Shown here: positions 7,875 to 16,704 of the stretch, in pieces
How the letters are laid out: each line of letters begins with the position of its first letter
How positions within the stretch are numbered: the stretch's first letter is position 1
Source of the DNA: UBA6522 sp965221035
GTDB taxonomy: Bacteria; Pseudomonadota; Gammaproteobacteria; Steroidobacterales; Rariloculaceae
Reading direction: 5' to 3'
Length of the DNA stretch: 64,000 nucleotides
Assembly (NCBI GenBank): GCA_965221035.1
Contig: OZ244860.1
Location: 744,001 to 808,000 of the forward strand
The notes under the pieces: generated by a model
Told to the model about the DNA's origin: nothing
What the model saw: only the letters and a program-made list of their open reading frames with translations
Database searches by the model: none
Made by a program: the position numbers and the translations under genes

Positions 7875-9168
7875 GGAACGACGCCGAGTACGCTCCGTCG
7901 ATGGCGCGATGGTCGAAGGACTGGGCGAGAACGCCCACCGGGCGGATCGCGATGGCATCGCCGGTGGACGACTCGACCACCACCGGTCGCTTTGCGATGG
8001 CATCCACCGACAGGATCGCCACCTGGGGCTGATTGATGATGGCCCCGGTCATCAGGGTCCCATAGGAACCATTGTTGGACAGCGTATAGGTGCCCCCGGC
8101 GTACTCCTCCGGCTTGAGGCCGCCCGAACGCGCCCGGTTGCCGATGTCGTGGATGGCGCGCGCCAGGCCCGCGACGGTCAAGCTGCCGGCATCGCGGATC
8201 ACCGGGGCGACGAGGCCTTCGAAGTTCAGGTTCACGGCGATGCAAAGGTGCACCTCCGGATGCAGCAACAACCCGTCGCCGTCCACGCTGGAATTGATGT
8301 TCGGGAAATCGTGCAGCGCCAAGCAGGTGGCCCGCGCAATGAACGGCAGGTAGGTGAGCGAAAATCCTTGCCGTTCGCGCCAGTCCGCGCGCAACGGCAG
8401 CCGCACCCGGTCAACCCCGGAGAAATCCACCTCGACCGCCTGCATGACGTGGGCGCTGGTCGCCTTGGAATGCACCATGCGCTCGGCAGTGACCCGGCGG
8501 ATCCGGTCGAACGGAATGCGTGTGCCCTTTGCCGGCATCTCGCCGGCGGGCTTCGCGGGAGATCTTCCCGGTGCCGGACCGGTGCTCGTGCCGGTTTCGG
8601 CGGGTGGCGCCTTGGCCGAATCGCGCTCTTCTACGAACGTCAGGACATCGTTGCGAGTGATGCGGCCGTCCCGACCTGAACCGGCGAGCTCACCCGCGTC
8701 CACCTCATGTTCCGCCAGCAAGCGGCGCACGACGGGAGACAGGCGCAATCGCCCGCCCCTGGGGCCACCGCCCTTGGCCTTTACGGTCTTCCCGGCGGTA
8801 CCGGTACTTGCCGACCTGCCGGCCGGGCGCCCGGCCTTGGCCCGCTTGCCGGAAGGCCCGGACGAGGTCTTCGCCGTCACTTTGGCTCCAGGCGCTTCAA
8901 CCCCTTCCGCCGCCGCTGCTTCGGAAGCCGCCGCCGCTTCGGATTCTATGACGGCCAGCACCGTGCCCACATCCACCGTCTCGCCTTCGGGCACCAGCAC
9001 CGATGCGATGATCCCGGCCACGGGCGCGGGCACCTCGGTCGCCGCCTTGTCGGTCTCCACGTCCAGGAGCACCTCGTTTTTCTCGACCGTGTCCCCCTGC
9101 TTCTTGTGCCACGCGGCCACCGTGCCTTCGGCAACCGTCTCTCCGAGTTGGGGCATCAGTACATTCAT
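7822..9168 (-). CDS. 2-oxoacid dehydrogenase complex E2, dihydrolipoamide acyltransferase
   Basis: 448 residues with the full E2 layout. An N-terminal lipoyl domain carries its lysine in VETDKAATE (Lys41). A long Ala/Pro/Lys-rich linker follows, then a peripheral subunit-binding domain (LSPVVRRLLAEHEVDAGEL then GRDGRITRNDVL), and a C-terminal acyltransferase domain with the catalytic HRAIDG (His ~420, Asp ~424). E2 transfers the acyl group from the lipoyl arm to CoA. It is the last gene of the E1-alpha/E1-beta/E2 operon, 6 bases after E1-beta. One lipoyl domain and split E1 subunits fit acetoin, branched-chain or pyruvate types; the acyl specificity is not readable. Its 3' end overlaps the PepSY gene by 53 bases. 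Confidence 0.92.
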   Translation of the reverse strand: MNVLMPQLGETVAEGTVAAWHKKQGDTVEKNEVLLDVETDKAATEVPAPVAGIIASVLVPEGETVDVGTVLAVIESEAAAASEAAAAEGVEAPGAKVTAKTSSGPSGKRAKAGRPAGRSASTGTAGKTVKAKGGGPRGGRLRLSPVVRRLLAEHEVDAGELAGSGRDGRITRNDVLTFVEERDSAKAPPAETGTSTGPAPGRSPAKPAGEMPAKGTRIPFDRIRRVTAERMVHSKATSAHVMQAVEVDFSGVDRVRLPLRADWRERQGFSLTYLPFIARATCLALHDFPNINSSVDGDGLLLHPEVHLCIAVNLNFEGLVAPVIRDAGSLTVAGLARAIHDIGNRARSGGLKPEEYAGGTYTLSNNGSYGTLMTGAIINQPQVAILSVDAIAKRPVVVESSTGDAIAIRPVGVLAQSFDHRAIDGAYSASFLNRLKELIETKAWSDEL

Positions 9169-9174
9169 CGACGA

Positions 9175-10152
9175 TCAATCCACCAGACGTACGACATTTT
9201 CGACAATCCGTTCGGCGCTTGGGAGCATCGCGTCCTCCAGCGCATCGGCCGACGGCAGGGGAATGTGCGGCGTCGTGACCCTGACGATGGGCCCGTCGAG
9301 GTCCCAGAACAGTTCCTCGGCGACAATCGAGGCGATCTCTGCGCCCCACCCGCACAGTCGCGGGTTCTCTTCTACGGTGACCAGCCGACCGGTGCGGGAA
9401 ACCGAGCCGAAAACCGTCTGCGTATCGAGCGGCACAAGGCTCCGCACGTCGATCACCTCGGCCGACACGCCGTGCTCGGACTCGAGCGTTTCCGCGGCCC
9501 TCAACGCACGGGGCACCATGGCGGCGAGCGCGGCGATGGTGACATCGTCCCCGGCTCGAACCACACTGGCCTTGCCCAGCGGCACCACGTGTTCGCCTTC
9601 CGGAACGTCTCCCTTGACGGCGTAGAGCGATTTCTGCTCGAAGAACATCACCGGATCCGGATCGCGCACCGACGCGGCCAGCAGGCCCTTGACGTCGGCC
9701 GGCGTCGAAGGAGCCACCACTTTCAGGCCCGGCACCGCCATGGCCCAGTTCTCGACGCTCTGGGAGTGCTGGGCGCCAAACCGGCTGCCACCGCCATTGG
9801 CGCTGCGAAGCACCAGCGGAAACGAGCACTGCCCGTCGGTCATGTACCGCGTCTTGGCGATCTGGTTGGCCACCAGATCCCAACACACCGCGAAAAAGTC
9901 CGAGAACATGATTTCCGCAATGGGCCGAAGCCCGGTCATGGAGGCGCCCATGGCCGCGCCGATGATGGCCTGCTCGGAAATGGGCGTATCCCTGACCCGG
10001 TCCGGCCCGAATTCCTCGAGCAACCCGACCGTCGTCTTGAACACGCCGCCGGCGGCGGCCACGTCCTCGCCGAGAAATACGACGTTGTCGTCACGGCGCA
10101 TTTCCTGGGCGATGCCGTCGCGAACGGCCTCGCGATAAGTCAGTTGCGCCAT
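9175..10152 (-). CDS. 2-oxoacid dehydrogenase E1 component, beta subunit
   Basis: 325 residues, the normal length for the beta chain of heterotetrameric E1. It begins LTYREAVRDGIAQEM, typical of AcoB/PdhB/BkdB proteins, with the conserved GEDVAAAGGVFK, TPISEQAIIGAAMGAS and the C-terminal VTTPHIPLPSA. With the alpha chain it binds thiamine diphosphate at the subunit interface and decarboxylates a 2-oxoacid, loading the acyl group onto lipoyl-E2. The start overlaps the end of the alpha gene by 13 bases and the stop is 6 bases before E2, so the three are co-transcribed and probably translationally coupled. Confidence 0.93.
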   Translation of the reverse strand: MAQLTYREAVRDGIAQEMRRDDNVVFLGEDVAAAGGVFKTTVGLLEEFGPDRVRDTPISEQAIIGAAMGASMTGLRPIAEIMFSDFFAVCWDLVANQIAKTRYMTDGQCSFPLVLRSANGGGSRFGAQHSQSVENWAMAVPGLKVVAPSTPADVKGLLAASVRDPDPVMFFEQKSLYAVKGDVPEGEHVVPLGKASVVRAGDDVTIAALAAMVPRALRAAETLESEHGVSAEVIDVRSLVPLDTQTVFGSVSRTGRLVTVEENPRLCGWGAEIASIVAEELFWDLDGPIVRVTTPHIPLPSADALEDAMLPSAERIVENVVRLVD

Positions 10153-11168
10153 GTCGCACTCCCGTCGGCCCAGACGTCGATGTGGGCGATATCCACCGGT
10201 GGCGGCGGGCTGTTGCGGGCTTCCTCAGTCGCCTGGTCGATGGCCGCGTCGGTCTCCGATTCGACGGATTCCAGGTCAGTCTCGGGAATTCCCAGGTCGA
10301 TCAATCGCTTGCGATACATCGGTATGGGGTCCCGCTTGAGCCACGCCTTCAACTCCTTGTCCGGCCGGTACTTGCCGGGGTCTGCCCGGGAATGACCGCC
10401 GTGGCGGTAGGTCTGCGCCTCGATCAGCGTGGGTCCCTCGCCGCGGCGCGCCTTTTCCAGGGCGGCGCAAGCCGCCTCGTACACCGCATCCACGTCGTTG
10501 CCATCGATGACGATGGACGGCAGGCCGTAGGCGCCGGCGCGGTCCGCCGCCGGATTGCTCACCGCGGTGACTTCACCGATGGGCGTATATTCCATGTAGA
10601 GGTTGTTCTCGCACACGAAAACCACGGGCAGCTTCCAGATGACGGCGAAATTCAGCGCCTCGTGAAAGGCGCCGATGTTGGTCGTGCCGTCCCCGAAGAA
10701 ACAGACCGACACCTGCCCGGTTCCCTTGTACTGGGACGACCAGGCGGCGCCCGCCGCCACCGGCAGATGCGCCCCGATGATCGCGTAGGAGCCCATGGCG
10801 CCATGCTCGACGCTGGTCAGATGCATGGAACCGCCCTTGCCGCGCAACAGGCCGCACTCCCTTCCCATGAGTTCGCCCAGGATGGAGGTCATGGAAACGC
10901 CCCGGACGTAGGTGTGATTGTGGCCGCGGTAGGTGCAGAACGTGTAGTCGTCTTCCCGCATGGCGGTTCCGAACCCGGCCGCAACCGCTTCCTGCCCCAA
11001 GGCCAGGTGACTGGTCCCCTTCACCAGATTCTGCATGAAGAGATCGTAGGCGCGCTGCTCCAGCACCCGGCACTCGTACATGATTCGATAAAGCTTCAGG
11101 CGGGTCGCCTTGTCGATTTCCGACCCTTGCGCCTTGCGGGATTTCCTGGCTGCCGCAGTGCTGCTCAT
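10140..11168 (-). CDS. 2-oxoacid dehydrogenase E1 component, alpha subunit
   Basis: 342 residues. The thiamine diphosphate motif runs from GDGTTNIGAFHEALNFA to ENNLYMEYT, and the phosphorylation-loop-like YRHGGHSRADPGKYR lies near the C-terminus. The sequence GKGGSMHL and the short length fit acetoin dehydrogenase AcoA or short pyruvate dehydrogenase alpha chains. It is the first gene of the operon, read from an ATG with GGAG nine bases upstream. The region just upstream carries the terminator of the preceding TonB receptor gene, so an operon promoter must lie in the remaining few tens of bases or transcription reads through. No lipoamide dehydrogenase (E3) gene is seen. Confidence 0.92.
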   Translation of the reverse strand: MSSTAAARKSRKAQGSEIDKATRLKLYRIMYECRVLEQRAYDLFMQNLVKGTSHLALGQEAVAAGFGTAMREDDYTFCTYRGHNHTYVRGVSMTSILGELMGRECGLLRGKGGSMHLTSVEHGAMGSYAIIGAHLPVAAGAAWSSQYKGTGQVSVCFFGDGTTNIGAFHEALNFAVIWKLPVVFVCENNLYMEYTPIGEVTAVSNPAADRAGAYGLPSIVIDGNDVDAVYEAACAALEKARRGEGPTLIEAQTYRHGGHSRADPGKYRPDKELKAWLKRDPIPMYRKRLIDLGIPETDLESVESETDAAIDQATEEARNSPPPPVDIAHIDVWADGSATWRN

Positions 11169-11188
11169 GGTTTCGGGTCTCCAAACAC

Positions 11189-11221
11189 AAAAAATCGCCC
11201 CCGCCGAGTAGGCGAGGGCGA
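11189..11221 (-). terminator. Rho-independent terminator of the TonB receptor gene
   Basis: Read on the minus strand, an 11-bp GC stem (TCGCCCTCGCC against GGCGGGGGCGA, one mismatch, 5-base loop) is followed directly by six Ts. It starts ~30 bases after the stop of the receptor gene ending at 11252 and before the E1-alpha start. It is the clearest intrinsic terminator in the window and separates the receptor from the dehydrogenase operon. Confidence 0.85.
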
Positions 11222-11251
11222 GCGCAATAGCTTAGCAGCTAGCGAACGTCA

Positions 11252-13714
11252 CTAGAAGCTGTAGCTAAGCGAAACACCAAATTCCCTTGGATCCCGAGGC
11301 AGGACGTGGAAGTTCTGATTGGCGGGCACCTGGTTGTAGTCCGTACCCGACTGGACGATTCTGGGGGTATCGTCGTCGGTCAGGTTGCGGCTCCAGAGTC
11401 GCAGATCCAGGTTTTCGTTACGGAAATTCAGACTGGCATTGAGGGTCTGGGTCTCCGGCAGCGCCATCAGGTTGACATCGTCCAGCCATTGCTCGCCAAT
11501 GCTGCGCCAATCCAGCCGACCTACCCAGTTCCAGCCGCTGTCGCCCAGGGAACCGCGATAGGTGGCAGAGGCGTTGTAGGCCAGATCAGGCTGGCGGGAA
11601 AATTCATTGCCCACCGCGCTCACGCAATTGAACAGCACGCCGGGATCCGTGGCGACCCGGTGCGTGGGCGTCAAGCCGATCTGCTGCACGGCGTTCGGGT
11701 CGCAGAACGTCTCGTACTCGGTGCTCTGCCAGGTGAAACTTCCGCGCAATTCCCAATGGTCGTCTACAAACCAGACGGCTTCGCTTTCCAGGCCCTGCAC
11801 ATTCGCGGAACCCAGATCGAGCTGCGCCCGCAGCATGTAGTCGCCGCCCCCCAGTCCCGGCAGGAAGCCGGGGCTCGGTTCACCGCGTTCCCGAGCGAGC
11901 GTGTTCACGTTCCAGTTCAGCGTATAGGCCTGGTTGTAGTGTTCCCATTCCATGGCGTAAATCGCCGCCGACAGTTGAACGCGGTTGTCCGCCAGTCCCG
12001 CCTTGAGGCCGGCTTCCACGTTGATGATTTCTTCCTGCTCGTAGAACAGCACGCTGTCCAGCTCCCACTCGATCCAGCCGAGTCCGAATACCTGGTCGTG
12101 CGCCGCAACGACTCTCGGGCTTCTGGCCGCAGGAATGACCCCTGCAGGATTGACGCCCTGAGCGACCTGCGCATAAACCGTCACGCCGTTGTCCATGCTG
12201 TGGTTGATGGCCAGCCGGGGAACGAATGTAGTGGTCGTATTGGTGAACGCTTCACCGGTAACCTGGTTGACGTTGGTCATGTCTTCCGTCTGGTAGCGGC
12301 CTTCCAGCGAAACCGTGGTGCGTTCCGTGACATCGTAGGTGAGATTGGCGAATACCGCCGTGTTGTCCGACATCTCCGAGATGATGACATTGGGCTGCGG
12401 TTGCTGTGCCGCCGGGAACTGATCCGCCGTGCCGTCCACGATCGCTCCGTATTGGGACCAGACCAGGGTGAGAAATTCGTAGTCGTAGTATGAAGCCCCG
12501 ACGGTCCAGCGCAGCCGGTCCTCCTCGGGAGACAGCCAGCGCACCTCCACCATCACCTCTTCGATGTCCGTGGGATCCGCCATGTGATTCACGCCCATGG
12601 TATTGAGCATGCCGTTGATCACCATGAGCGGTGAGGATCCCCGGTCGCCGTCCGCCCAGCGCAGGTAGGACTCTTCGGAGTAGAAGGTCAGGAACTGCAG
12701 ATCGCCGTTGTCCAGGCCGATATTGAACTCGCCCTGCAGACGATCACGCGTGTTCAATACCGTGGGTTCGAACCTGTAGCTTGAGGCCAGCAGTTCGAAG
12801 TCCGTGCCCACGAACGGTGCGGCGGTATCCGAGTTGGTTGGAATGCCCCCGGCCGGAGCCGAAGGATCACAATCGAAGGTACCTTCGATCCAGCGCACGC
12901 CCATCGCATTGGGGCTCGCGAAGTTCGTGCACCGCGCCCACTCTTCGGGGTTGATGAAATAGCGAAGCGTCATGTCGTCGTCCGTTCTCAGGCTCATGGC
13001 ACGAACCTCTCCGTCGAACCGGTCGCTGGGAGCAAACGTGAGTTTTCCGCTGACGTATTCGGTGTTGGTCCCGCCGACATCGAACCCCTCGATGGACACC
13101 CAGTCGTCCGGCCCGTCGAACTCGTCCACATTGACGTCGATGGTATAGCCGAATACGTCGTTTATGGGACCGCCCAGTTCGAGCTGGATGGAATTGCGTC
13201 CCAGATCGGACGTGCTCAGACGCAGGTCACCCACGAATTCCTCGCCGGGGTCGCGGGTCACGTAATTGATGGCGCCGGCGAAAGTCGACCGGCCGAACGC
13301 CGCACTCTGGGGGCCGCGGAACACCTCCACGCGCTCGATGCCCGTGAACTGCATGGTGCCCTGGGCGCCCACCAGCGGCAGGCCGTCGATGAACGACATC
13401 ACCTTCTGGCGCGTGGTCGCCGTGGCTCGCGCCTGGATCCCCCGGACCGCCGGTGTGGCGTTGTTGCGGTCACCGTTCGTGTCGAAGTCGACGCCGGGTG
13501 TCAGCTCGAAAAAGTCGCGCGGCTCGATGATCCCCGCCTCGTCGATGAGCGTATTGGAGATCACGGAAATCGAGACCGGCACCTCCTGCAGGTTTTCCTC
13601 GCGTTTACGCGCGGTCACCACGATTTCTTCCAATGTGGTCACCTGGCTGTGAAGCGGCGGGGCGATCAACGCCACCGACAATGCCGCGAGCATCAAGTGT
13701 AGCGATCTGCTCAT
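11252..13714 (-). CDS. TonB-dependent outer-membrane receptor
   Basis: 820 residues. A signal peptide (MSRSLHLMLAALSVALIAPP, cleavage after LHSQ) precedes the plug-domain opening LEEIVVTARKREENLQEVPV, characteristic of the large sphingomonad/marine gammaproteobacterial receptor group. ERVEVFRGPQSAAFGRSTF marks the plug, and the C-terminus ends in the outer-membrane signature GVSLSYSF with a terminal Phe. Such receptors import bulky substrates using TonB energy. Start: the ATG at 13714 has GAGGA ~8 bases upstream and gives the signal peptide; upstream in-frame codons are not needed. An intrinsic terminator follows. Neighbours (symporter upstream, 2-oxoacid dehydrogenase downstream) suggest an organic acid or aromatic ligand, which is inference. 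Confidence 0.92.
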   Translation of the reverse strand: MSRSLHLMLAALSVALIAPPLHSQVTTLEEIVVTARKREENLQEVPVSISVISNTLIDEAGIIEPRDFFELTPGVDFDTNGDRNNATPAVRGIQARATATTRQKVMSFIDGLPLVGAQGTMQFTGIERVEVFRGPQSAAFGRSTFAGAINYVTRDPGEEFVGDLRLSTSDLGRNSIQLELGGPINDVFGYTIDVNVDEFDGPDDWVSIEGFDVGGTNTEYVSGKLTFAPSDRFDGEVRAMSLRTDDDMTLRYFINPEEWARCTNFASPNAMGVRWIEGTFDCDPSAPAGGIPTNSDTAAPFVGTDFELLASSYRFEPTVLNTRDRLQGEFNIGLDNGDLQFLTFYSEESYLRWADGDRGSSPLMVINGMLNTMGVNHMADPTDIEEVMVEVRWLSPEEDRLRWTVGASYYDYEFLTLVWSQYGAIVDGTADQFPAAQQPQPNVIISEMSDNTAVFANLTYDVTERTTVSLEGRYQTEDMTNVNQVTGEAFTNTTTTFVPRLAINHSMDNGVTVYAQVAQGVNPAGVIPAARSPRVVAAHDQVFGLGWIEWELDSVLFYEQEEIINVEAGLKAGLADNRVQLSAAIYAMEWEHYNQAYTLNWNVNTLARERGEPSPGFLPGLGGGDYMLRAQLDLGSANVQGLESEAVWFVDDHWELRGSFTWQSTEYETFCDPNAVQQIGLTPTHRVATDPGVLFNCVSAVGNEFSRQPDLAYNASATYRGSLGDSGWNWVGRLDWRSIGEQWLDDVNLMALPETQTLNASLNFRNENLDLRLWSRNLTDDDTPRIVQSGTDYNQVPANQNFHVLPRDPREFGVSLSYSF

Positions 13715-13856
13715 GAGTTTATTCCTCACCTGGCCTGAATGAAGGGTCGAATCTCGCCACGCCCGTCTCGCATTTCGTTTTCGAAAAACCAGGCTACAAC
13801 GAGCGAATGCCGATGATAGGGGAACCATGTTGTCGTTGTCGAGCAATCTGGACTGA

Positions 13857-13876
13857 ATGTTGCATAACCACAACAT
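13857..13876. promoter_or_regulatory. Inverted repeat upstream of the first TonB receptor gene
   Basis: A perfect 6-bp inverted repeat, ATGTTG and CAACAT, is separated by 8 bases ~145 bases upstream of the receptor start, just after the symporter stop. On the minus strand it reads GTTGTGGTTATGCAACA, similar to GTTGTGGATAACCGACA upstream of the second receptor (26682-26698). It may be a shared regulator site; no proof. Confidence 0.3.
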
Positions 13877-13890
13877 AAATTACGGGCGTG

Positions 13891-15462
13891 TCAGTCCGAC
13901 CCGCCTTTCGCCGGACGCATTCGGGCCAGGTGCTCCGCGGGCAGCGGCTTCGTCACAAGCGAGACCAGAACCGTCACCAGCGTTGCGGTGATCCCGGCCA
14001 GCGTCGCCGCCGAATACGGACTTGTTGCGTAGAAGTCAAACCAGCGCCCGAACGATTCCAGTGCCGTTCCGGACGGCCACCAGCCGGAGAGGGTTTCGCT
14101 GTGGATCAGCACGAACAGGATGGCGCCGCTCCAGAATCCCCACAGCGCTCCGGCCCGGCTGACACCGTCCCAGAGCGAACCCAGTACCAGCGGGCCCGCC
14201 AACGCCGCGGTGAAGCCCCCGATCCCGACCCAGACCAGCAGGACGATATTCATGTCCATCACCGACCAGGCCAGCCAGGCGGAACCCAGCAGGACCAGAA
14301 CGGTCACCAGCCGGCTGATCAGCAGCACCCGGCGGTCCAGCACCGAGGGTTGAAGGTGCCCCAACCACCGCGAAGCCACGCTGCGCCTGAAAATGTCGTT
14401 CGCGAACACCTGCGAAGTGGAAATCACCAGTCCGTCGGCGGTGGACATGACCGCGGCCAGGACGCCCACGCCCACCAGCGCGGCCAGCCAGGTGGGAAAG
14501 ATTTCCAGGAACAGCGCGGGCAGCGCGGAGTTGGCTCCGCCACCCCCGTCCGCCAGCAGGCTGTCGCCCAGCGCGCCCCGGGCCAGCGCGCCCCCCAGAG
14601 TGATCGCCGGCAGAATCAGGCCGAACGTGAACGCCAGGACAACAAAACGGTTGCGGGCTCTCTCGTCCCGCAGCGCCCACAGCTTGTTTCCGATATGCGG
14701 CAGCAGCCCCAGGGGAATGTGGGCGATGACCAGACTGACAAACGACCAGACCGACGCGGTGATGGCCGCACCGGGATGCACAGGCTTCAGCAGCAGCGGG
14801 TCCTGCGAAGCCAGGTTTTCAAGCAGCCCCGAAAATCCGCCGCTCCCAGCACCCAGGAAGAACAGGACGAGAATGGCCACGGCCAGCACGATCATCAGCA
14901 GGCCCTGCGCGAAGTCGGTGAGGATGTCGGCATGCGCGCCGCCCAGGGTGACGTAACCCAGCAGCACGACCGTGGTGACCGCCAGGGCCGGACCTTCCGC
15001 CAGCCCGAGCATCATCTCGAACATCACCAATCCGGCCACCAATTGGCCGGCAAGGTAAAACAGCAGGATCAGCGACAGCACGGCCGCGGAAATCCGCAGC
15101 GCTTCGGACTGGTACCGCTCGCCAAGGTATTCCGGAATCGAGCGCGCGCCGGCGACGTTCCCGTAGCGGCCGATGGTTCGCTGGCAGATCAGGATGCCCA
15201 GATACAAGCCCACCGCGTAAAGAAAGGCGATCCACAGGGTCGACATTCCATAGGTGTAGGTCAGCGCCGGCAGTCCCACGAACGTAGCGCCGCTGACCGC
15301 CGTGGAAGCGAATGCCACGGCGAGCACCACCGGTCCGTAGCCGGCCCGCGCCACGGCATAATCGTCCGCACCGCTCACCCGACGGTTGCCCAGCACGCCG
15401 AATGCCACCATCATTAGGGTGTAACCCAACAGGAACAGCCATGACCAAGTGTGAAGTGACAT
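13891..15462 (-). CDS. Sodium:solute symporter (SSS family)
   Basis: 523 residues with about 13-14 hydrophobic segments in the arrangement of the SSS/LeuT-fold family. Segments visible include LFLLGYTLMMVAFGVLG at the N-terminus, VSGATFVGLPALTYTYGM, and SIPEYLGERYQSEALRISAA, the conserved loop after TM3. Members use the Na+ gradient to import sugars, amino acids, carboxylates or vitamins across the inner membrane. The stop lies 176 bases upstream of the TonB receptor start on the same strand, consistent with an outer-membrane plus inner-membrane uptake pair. It is divergent from the Gfo/Idh gene, sharing a ~140-base AT-rich region. The substrate cannot be read. Confidence 0.9.
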   Translation of the reverse strand: MSLHTWSWLFLLGYTLMMVAFGVLGNRRVSGADDYAVARAGYGPVVLAVAFASTAVSGATFVGLPALTYTYGMSTLWIAFLYAVGLYLGILICQRTIGRYGNVAGARSIPEYLGERYQSEALRISAAVLSLILLFYLAGQLVAGLVMFEMMLGLAEGPALAVTTVVLLGYVTLGGAHADILTDFAQGLLMIVLAVAILVLFFLGAGSGGFSGLLENLASQDPLLLKPVHPGAAITASVWSFVSLVIAHIPLGLLPHIGNKLWALRDERARNRFVVLAFTFGLILPAITLGGALARGALGDSLLADGGGGANSALPALFLEIFPTWLAALVGVGVLAAVMSTADGLVISTSQVFANDIFRRSVASRWLGHLQPSVLDRRVLLISRLVTVLVLLGSAWLAWSVMDMNIVLLVWVGIGGFTAALAGPLVLGSLWDGVSRAGALWGFWSGAILFVLIHSETLSGWWPSGTALESFGRWFDFYATSPYSAATLAGITATLVTVLVSLVTKPLPAEHLARMRPAKGGSD

Positions 15463-15600
15463 ATACTTGCGCGGACTCTAGCGGATCGCGCTCCGGGTGG
15501 TGGCGGACCGAGTCATTCTATCGATAAAAGTTGTAATTCTGTCATTTTAGCGAAATAATCCGCCCGCGTTTTAACGAAAGCGCGACATTTCGGGAGCCTG
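15463..15600. promoter_or_regulatory. Divergent promoter region
   Basis: This 138-base AT-rich gap lies between the symporter (leftward) and the Gfo/Idh oxidoreductase (rightward). It is visibly richer in A and T than the genes around it, notably 15520-15575, and must hold both promoters. I see no clear operator. Confidence 0.45.
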
Positions 15601-16629
15601 ATGATGATCAATGCCGCCATCGTGGGTATGGGCTGGTGGGGACAGACCCTGGTGGAATCCGTGTCCGGCAGCAGCGACAGGATCCGGTTCGTCACCGGCG
15701 TCGCGCGGCGCGCCACCGAGCAATTGGATGCCTTTACCCGTGAGCACGGACTGTCTTTCGTTCATGACTACGACGAAGCGCTCGCCGACCCGAAAGTGGA
15801 CGCCGTGGTGCTGGCCACCCCCCACTCGGCGCACGCGGATCAGGTCGTGGCGGCGGCCGCGGCCGGCAAGCACGTTTTCTGCGAAAAACCGTTTGCCCTG
15901 CGCAAGGCGTCCGCCGAGCGGGCCGTGGCGGCCACCGAAAAGGCGGGCGTGACCCTGGGCCTGGGATACAACCGCCGTCTGCACCCGGAAATGACGAAGT
16001 TGCGCGAACAGATCGGGTCCGGAGAGCTTGGCGAAATCCTGCACTGCGAAGCCAACATGACGTTTCCCAATGCGCTTTTCCTGTCGCCGGACGCCTGGAG
16101 GGCCAGCCGGGACGAGACGCCATGCGGCGGCCTGACGCCCATGGGGGTGCATGCCGTCGACGGAATGATCGACCTTTGCGGGGAGATCGACGAGGTGTAT
16201 TGCCAGAGCTTCCGGCGGGCCGTGGCGGTGGACGCCGACGACACGACCTCGATGCTGTTCCGGATGAAGGCGGGCATGTCCGGGTACCTTGCCACGATGA
16301 CTGCCACAGGCGGTGGTTTCAGTTTCCAGGTATTCGGTTCCAAGGGCTTCGTCCGTTTGGAAGGCATGACGCACATCGCCGGCGCACCGTCCGAGGAACG
16401 CCGCAAGCGGTGCTTCGGAACCTGCTACTTCAAACCGGTCAAGGGGCCCCTTGAGTCGTGGGAAGCCGAACAGGTGGATATCGTGCGGGCCGCACTGGAA
16501 CAATTTGCCGACGCCGTGAACGGCGTCCAACCGTTCATCATCCCCACGCGGGAAATGATTCACGGCGCCGCGGTGACGGAGACCATAGTGAAGTCCGCGG
16601 CATCCCATCAAATCGAGAAGGTCATCTGA
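15601..16629 (+). CDS. Gfo/Idh/MocA-family NAD(P)-dependent oxidoreductase
   Basis: 342 residues. The N-terminal Rossmann motif is AAIVGMGWWGQTLVES (GxGxxG class). VVLATPHSAHADQV and the family-defining CEKP loop (GKHVFCEKPFAL, ~residues 92-103) are followed by a C-terminal alpha/beta domain. These enzymes oxidise or reduce sugars, inositols or related polyols. It is first in a rightward cluster with the M24 protein (75 bases on) and a tartrate/malate-type dehydrogenase, so it may act on a hydroxylated intermediate of the same pathway. Two ATG codons are adjacent (15601 and 15604), both after GGGAG. Substrate unknown. Confidence 0.85.
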   Translation: MMINAAIVGMGWWGQTLVESVSGSSDRIRFVTGVARRATEQLDAFTREHGLSFVHDYDEALADPKVDAVVLATPHSAHADQVVAAAAAGKHVFCEKPFALRKASAERAVAATEKAGVTLGLGYNRRLHPEMTKLREQIGSGELGEILHCEANMTFPNALFLSPDAWRASRDETPCGGLTPMGVHAVDGMIDLCGEIDEVYCQSFRRAVAVDADDTTSMLFRMKAGMSGYLATMTATGGGFSFQVFGSKGFVRLEGMTHIAGAPSEERRKRCFGTCYFKPVKGPLESWEAEQVDIVRAALEQFADAVNGVQPFIIPTREMIHGAAVTETIVKSAASHQIEKVI

Positions 16630-16704
16630 CCAACCCAGGATCAAACCAGCCATTCAACCCAAGAAAACGATTTTTCGACAACGGATTTTTCAAGGAGACA
16701 CGCA

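Noticed and set aside
13888..15417. Long plus-strand open frame opposite the symporter
   Set aside because: Shadow frame; Gln/Arg-rich, no homology visible.
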